A DNA stretch of 31,013 bases. Source: a virus. The stretch spans positions 1 to 31,013 of the IMG/VR virus record IMGVR_UViG_3300046009_002052; one strand, written 5' to 3'. Shown here one piece after another: positions 29,599 to 31,013 of this stretch (within the stretch, counting starts at the first letter, position 1; each line of letters starts with the position of its first letter). The notes beneath the pieces were generated by a model. The model saw only the letters and a list, made by a program, of their open reading frames with translations, did not search any database and was not told the origin of the DNA. Both the position numbers and the translations under genes were made by a program.

Positions 29599-29651
29599 AA
29601 AAAAAGCCCATCGAATCTGCGGTAGTGAGAGTACACGCAAACCCAACGGGC
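29599..29651 (-). terminator. Strand-specific leader terminator/attenuator hairpin
   Basis: On the minus strand GCCCGTTGGGTTTGCG (29651-29636) pairs over all 16 positions with CGCAGATTCGATGGGC (29621-29606): 11 Watson-Crick and five G-U pairs, with a 14-base loop. Seven T follow (29605-29599). On the plus strand the same five positions are A-C mismatches, so the structure is made by minus-strand RNA. It ends 12 bases before the start codon of the replication gene, as in transcriptional attenuation. Confidence 0.8.
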
Positions 29652-29669
29652 AATAATCTTTTAACTTTC

Positions 29670-29686
29670 GGAATCTCTCACATTCC
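29670..29686 (-). promoter_or_regulatory. Small leader hairpin with loop complementary to the attenuator loop
   Basis: On the minus strand GGAAT-GTGAGAG-ATTCC forms a five-bp stem with a seven-base loop. All seven loop bases (GUGAGAG) are complementary to CUCUCAC in the loop of the attenuator (29625-29631). This allows a kissing-loop contact or a competing fold in the same RNA. Confidence 0.5.
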
Positions 29687-29697
29687 AGTTAACAATA

Positions 29698-29729
29698 CGA
29701 ATATAATAAAAAAATCTTATCTTTGTCAA
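29698..29729 (-). promoter_or_regulatory. Candidate minus-strand promoter for replication gene
   Basis: TTGACA (29729-29724) lies 18 bases before TATATTCG (29705-29698), one mismatch from TAnnTTTG; counted from the TTG, the spacing is 21, as in Bacteroidota promoters. The left copy has GGCACA at the first site. It overlaps the oppositely directed promoter at 29718-29725, so the two could exclude each other. Confidence 0.35.
29718..29725 (+). promoter_or_regulatory. Plus-strand promoter -7 element, right copy
   Basis: TATCTTTG is an exact TAnnTTTG match directed rightward, identical to 45-52. The three bases that differ between the copies (29727-29729) come just after this element, in the spacer before the predicted start of transcription. 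Confidence 0.45.
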
Positions 29730-29730
29730 G

Positions 29731-29791
29731 ATTGTTTTCAAAATTATCCGTTCATAGATTTATAGGGGGTGTAATAACCCCCTATTTTTTT
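29731..29791 (+). ncRNA. Candidate small RNA, right copy
   Basis: This has the same predicted transcript of about 60 nt as 58-118, ending in the terminator at 29762-29791. It is antisense to the intergenic RNA between the SSB-like operon and the replication gene. Such a counter-transcript upstream of a replication initiator is reminiscent of plasmid copy-number control RNAs. Existence of the RNA is inferred from promoter match, terminator and conservation. Confidence 0.42.
29762..29791 (+). terminator. Intrinsic terminator, plus strand, right copy
   Basis: The stem ATAGGGGGT / ACCCCCTAT with loop GTAATA is followed by T residues on the plus strand, identical to 89-118. The T-run includes the first bases of the stop codon (complement) of the 107-residue gene. 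Confidence 0.75.
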
Positions 29792-30113
29792 AAAGCTTCT
29801 TTGCGTTCTTTTCTGCTAACTTGATTCGTTTAAATTCCTCAAAGTTTGGTAATTTTTTACCATTGTCTTTTGATTCACCTGGTATCAATTCACGCAAATG
29901 TGATAATTCCCATTCCAACAAATCTTCTCGTTTACACCAATGATTAACTTTTCTTGTTTCCTCCGCTTCATAGCGTTTAAAAATATCAATTAAAGTTAAA
30001 ATTGGTATAGATACACTCATTGAATCATTCTCGTTTTCATTTAATGCCAATATGCTTAATAACATACCCTCGGATATCAAATGAATTTCTTTTGGATCAA
30101 CTATATTTTTCAT
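29790..30113 (-). CDS. 107-residue hypothetical protein present only in right repeat copy
   Basis: The protein begins MKNIVDPKEIHLISEG. It has a hydrophobic helix (MLLSILALNENEN), ILTLIDIFKRYEAEETRK and a basic C-terminus (FEEFKRIKLAEKNAKKL). No family is recognised. It is linked to the upstream gene by an ATGA overlap, and its stop codon lies in the T-run of the plus-strand terminator. The left repeat copy lacks the gene cleanly between the same two neighbours, so this is an insertion/deletion between strains or paralogous blocks. Confidence 0.7.
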   Translation of the reverse strand: MKNIVDPKEIHLISEGMLLSILALNENENDSMSVSIPILTLIDIFKRYEAEETRKVNHWCKREDLLEWELSHLRELIPGESKDNGKKLPNFEEFKRIKLAEKNAKKL

Positions 30114-30517
30114 AACTTTTTCTTCAATTGAATACTAACTGCATTAGGTTTATAATTGGCAACTGGCATCAATTCACCATCATCGGTTACAATCTGCAAT
30201 CCTTTTTCGTATTGCTTAAATGCATCCTGATAATTACCCTCCATCTCTTTTAATTGTTCTTTTAATTGGATGTATTCAGGTATGTGGTCATAGGAATACC
30301 GACCTCCTACACTACCTACCTTTATCTCATACCCACGGTGTTGTTGTCCGTTGTAACGTATTGCCTCATCCATTGCAGCCTCTTTTAACGCATTTATAGC
30401 GTCATTTAAGGCATTTTCTACCTCTTTGAGGTCTATGTATGTATCAAATGGCGAGATATTGCCCTGTATCGCATTATACAGGGTTGTGTTGATTGTTTCA
30501 ATTATATTGTTGCTCAT
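30110..30517 (-). CDS. Conserved phage protein of unknown function (right paralogue)
   Basis: The product has 135 residues from the ATG at 30517, two bases after the upstream stop, the same arrangement as 117-524. It is about 94% identical to that protein; changes are mild (for example Val-Glu to Ile-Gln and Gly to Glu in the middle helix). The pattern of mostly conservative changes shows both copies are under selection as protein. The frame stays open to 30526, but that start would overlap the SSB-like gene. Confidence 0.8.
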   Translation of the reverse strand: MSNNIIETINTTLYNAIQGNISPFDTYIDLKEVENALNDAINALKEAAMDEAIRYNGQQHRGYEIKVGSVGGRYSYDHIPEYIQLKEQLKEMEGNYQDAFKQYEKGLQIVTDDGELMPVANYKPNAVSIQLKKKL

Positions 30518-30519
30518 AA

Positions 30520-31013
30520 TTACCAAGGAATATCGTTTGACAAATCGTTGGTGATTTCATCCACCGCATCATTTAAAAAATTGTTTTCGATGCCTCCCTT
30601 TTCTGCTTTGAAAAGATTTTCGGGTTTCTTGGGTTCTGCTTTCTTGGTTGCAGGATTGTTTCCAGTCATTACCCATTGTTCAAAAATCTGTGCTAATGGT
30701 ATAATTTCATTAATCTCCATTTTGCCGTGGTTAATGTAAATATCCGTTGCAACCTTTAACACACTCATCCGTGAGATACGAGCTTCCTTTTCGGGGTCGG
30801 CAGGTTGTGGCTTCCATCCACCTTTGCCCTGTTGTAAATTCATTGCAGGTTTAATTGTGTAGTACAATTTGCCGTTTACATCCTTACTGGTGATGGTGTA
30901 CGATGCCTCATCCCCTACCTTGAATTTAGTTTGTTCAGGTTCTTTACTCATGTACTGCCCTGAATCCCCATTCTCAAATACAATTTCGAACTTATAAAAA
31001 GTTCCATACTGTT
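30520..31013 (-). CDS. Putative ssDNA-binding protein (right copy, 5' end cut by window)
   Basis: At least 163 residues are encoded and the N-terminus lies beyond the window. The frame is open to the last complete codon at 31011, reading QYGTFYKFEIVFENGDSG, which aligns with residues 22 onward of the left copy. It has the same body as 527-1093, but a shorter linker and a different acidic tip ending TNDLSNDIPW, even closer to the SSB end DDDIPF. This supports functional conservation of the tip. Confidence 0.75.
   Translation of the reverse strand, partial: QYGTFYKFEIVFENGDSGQYMSKEPEQTKFKVGDEASYTITSKDVNGKLYYTIKPAMNLQQGKGGWKPQPADPEKEARISRMSVLKVATDIYINHGKMEINEIIPLAQIFEQWVMTGNNPATKKAEPKKPENLFKAEKGGIENNFLNDAVDEITNDLSNDIPW

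Larger units (their letters stand above)
29674..31013. repeat. Right copy of diverged terminal repeat
   Basis: This stretch matches 1-1033 with one insertion, the 107-residue gene at 29790-30113. Similarity continues to the last base of the window, where the ssDNA-binding-like gene is cut. The non-coding 119 bases at 29674-29792 are the most conserved part. Confidence 0.9.

Noticed and set aside
29588-29653. 22-codon N-terminal extension of the replication gene from a TTG start
   Set aside because: The DNA forms a perfect minus-strand hairpin and U-tract, and the family N-terminus (MSKDPAFLFY) begins at the ATG at 29587.
1-31013. Prophage or lysogeny functions, tRNA genes, insertion sequences, CRISPR arrays
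   Set aside because: No integrase, excisionase, CI-like repressor, transposase, cloverleaf tRNA structure or spaced direct repeat array was seen on either strand.

Overview
The window reads as an essentially complete genome of a tailed, siphovirus-like phage infecting a member of the Bacteroidota. Every convincing gene lies on the minus strand, so transcription order runs from high to low coordinates. The host inference rests on the promoter candidates, which fit the Bacteroidota consensus TTTG-N19-21-TAnnTTTG (best case 1322-1353), on A-rich start contexts that mostly lack Shine-Dalgarno sites, on AT-rich DNA, and on protein types I associate with phages of this phylum. No integrase, repressor, tRNA or CRISPR array is visible. 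A tape measure of 624 residues would predict a tail of roughly 90-95 nm by the usual 0.15 nm per residue rule.

Layout in transcription order. (1) 31013-26889: ssDNA-binding-like protein, two small unknown proteins, a hairpin-rich leader, a DUF1376/DnaD-like replication initiator, several unknown small proteins and a VRR-NUC nuclease. (2) 26892-21672: a GNAT acetyltransferase, a sigma-70-like factor, a Cys-rich conserved protein, a ParB-domain DNA methyltransferase, a DUF551-like protein, two glycosyltransferases and small unknowns. (3) 21655-19619: packaging, with a GIY-YIG-type fusion protein, a small-terminase candidate and the large terminase. (4) 19592-12023: tail and neck genes, including a -1 frameshift gene and the tape measure. 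(5) 12007-5986: XkdF-like protease, scaffold, capsid, tail tube, portal and DUF6712-like connector. (6) 6001-2893: candidate unimolecular spanin, SEC-C-like mini-protein, fibre, membrane proteins and amidase endolysin. (7) 2802-117: small unknown genes under their own promoter(s), ending in a second copy of the ssDNA-binding-like gene pair.

The two ends are diverged copies of each other. Positions 1-1033 match 29674-31013, with one extra 107-residue gene in the right copy. The simplest reading is a circular or circularly permuted genome of about 29.7 kb assembled past its own start through a strain-variable site. A true duplication cannot be excluded. The best-conserved part of the repeat is a 119-base non-coding element holding a plus-strand promoter match and a strong plus-strand terminator. 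This predicts a small RNA of about 60 nt and would be the only plus-strand transcript in the genome. Beside it, the leader of the replication gene carries a strand-specific 16-bp terminator hairpin whose loop is complementary to the whole loop of a smaller upstream hairpin. Together they look like an undescribed RNA control device for phage replication.

Six genes shorter than 60 codons were found by reading gaps (3703-3822, 5288-5449, 13870-14037, 25225-25404, 27227-27352, 27339-27503). With these included, no gene-free stretch exceeds about 140 bases. All functional names come from motif recognition by eye, without database searches.
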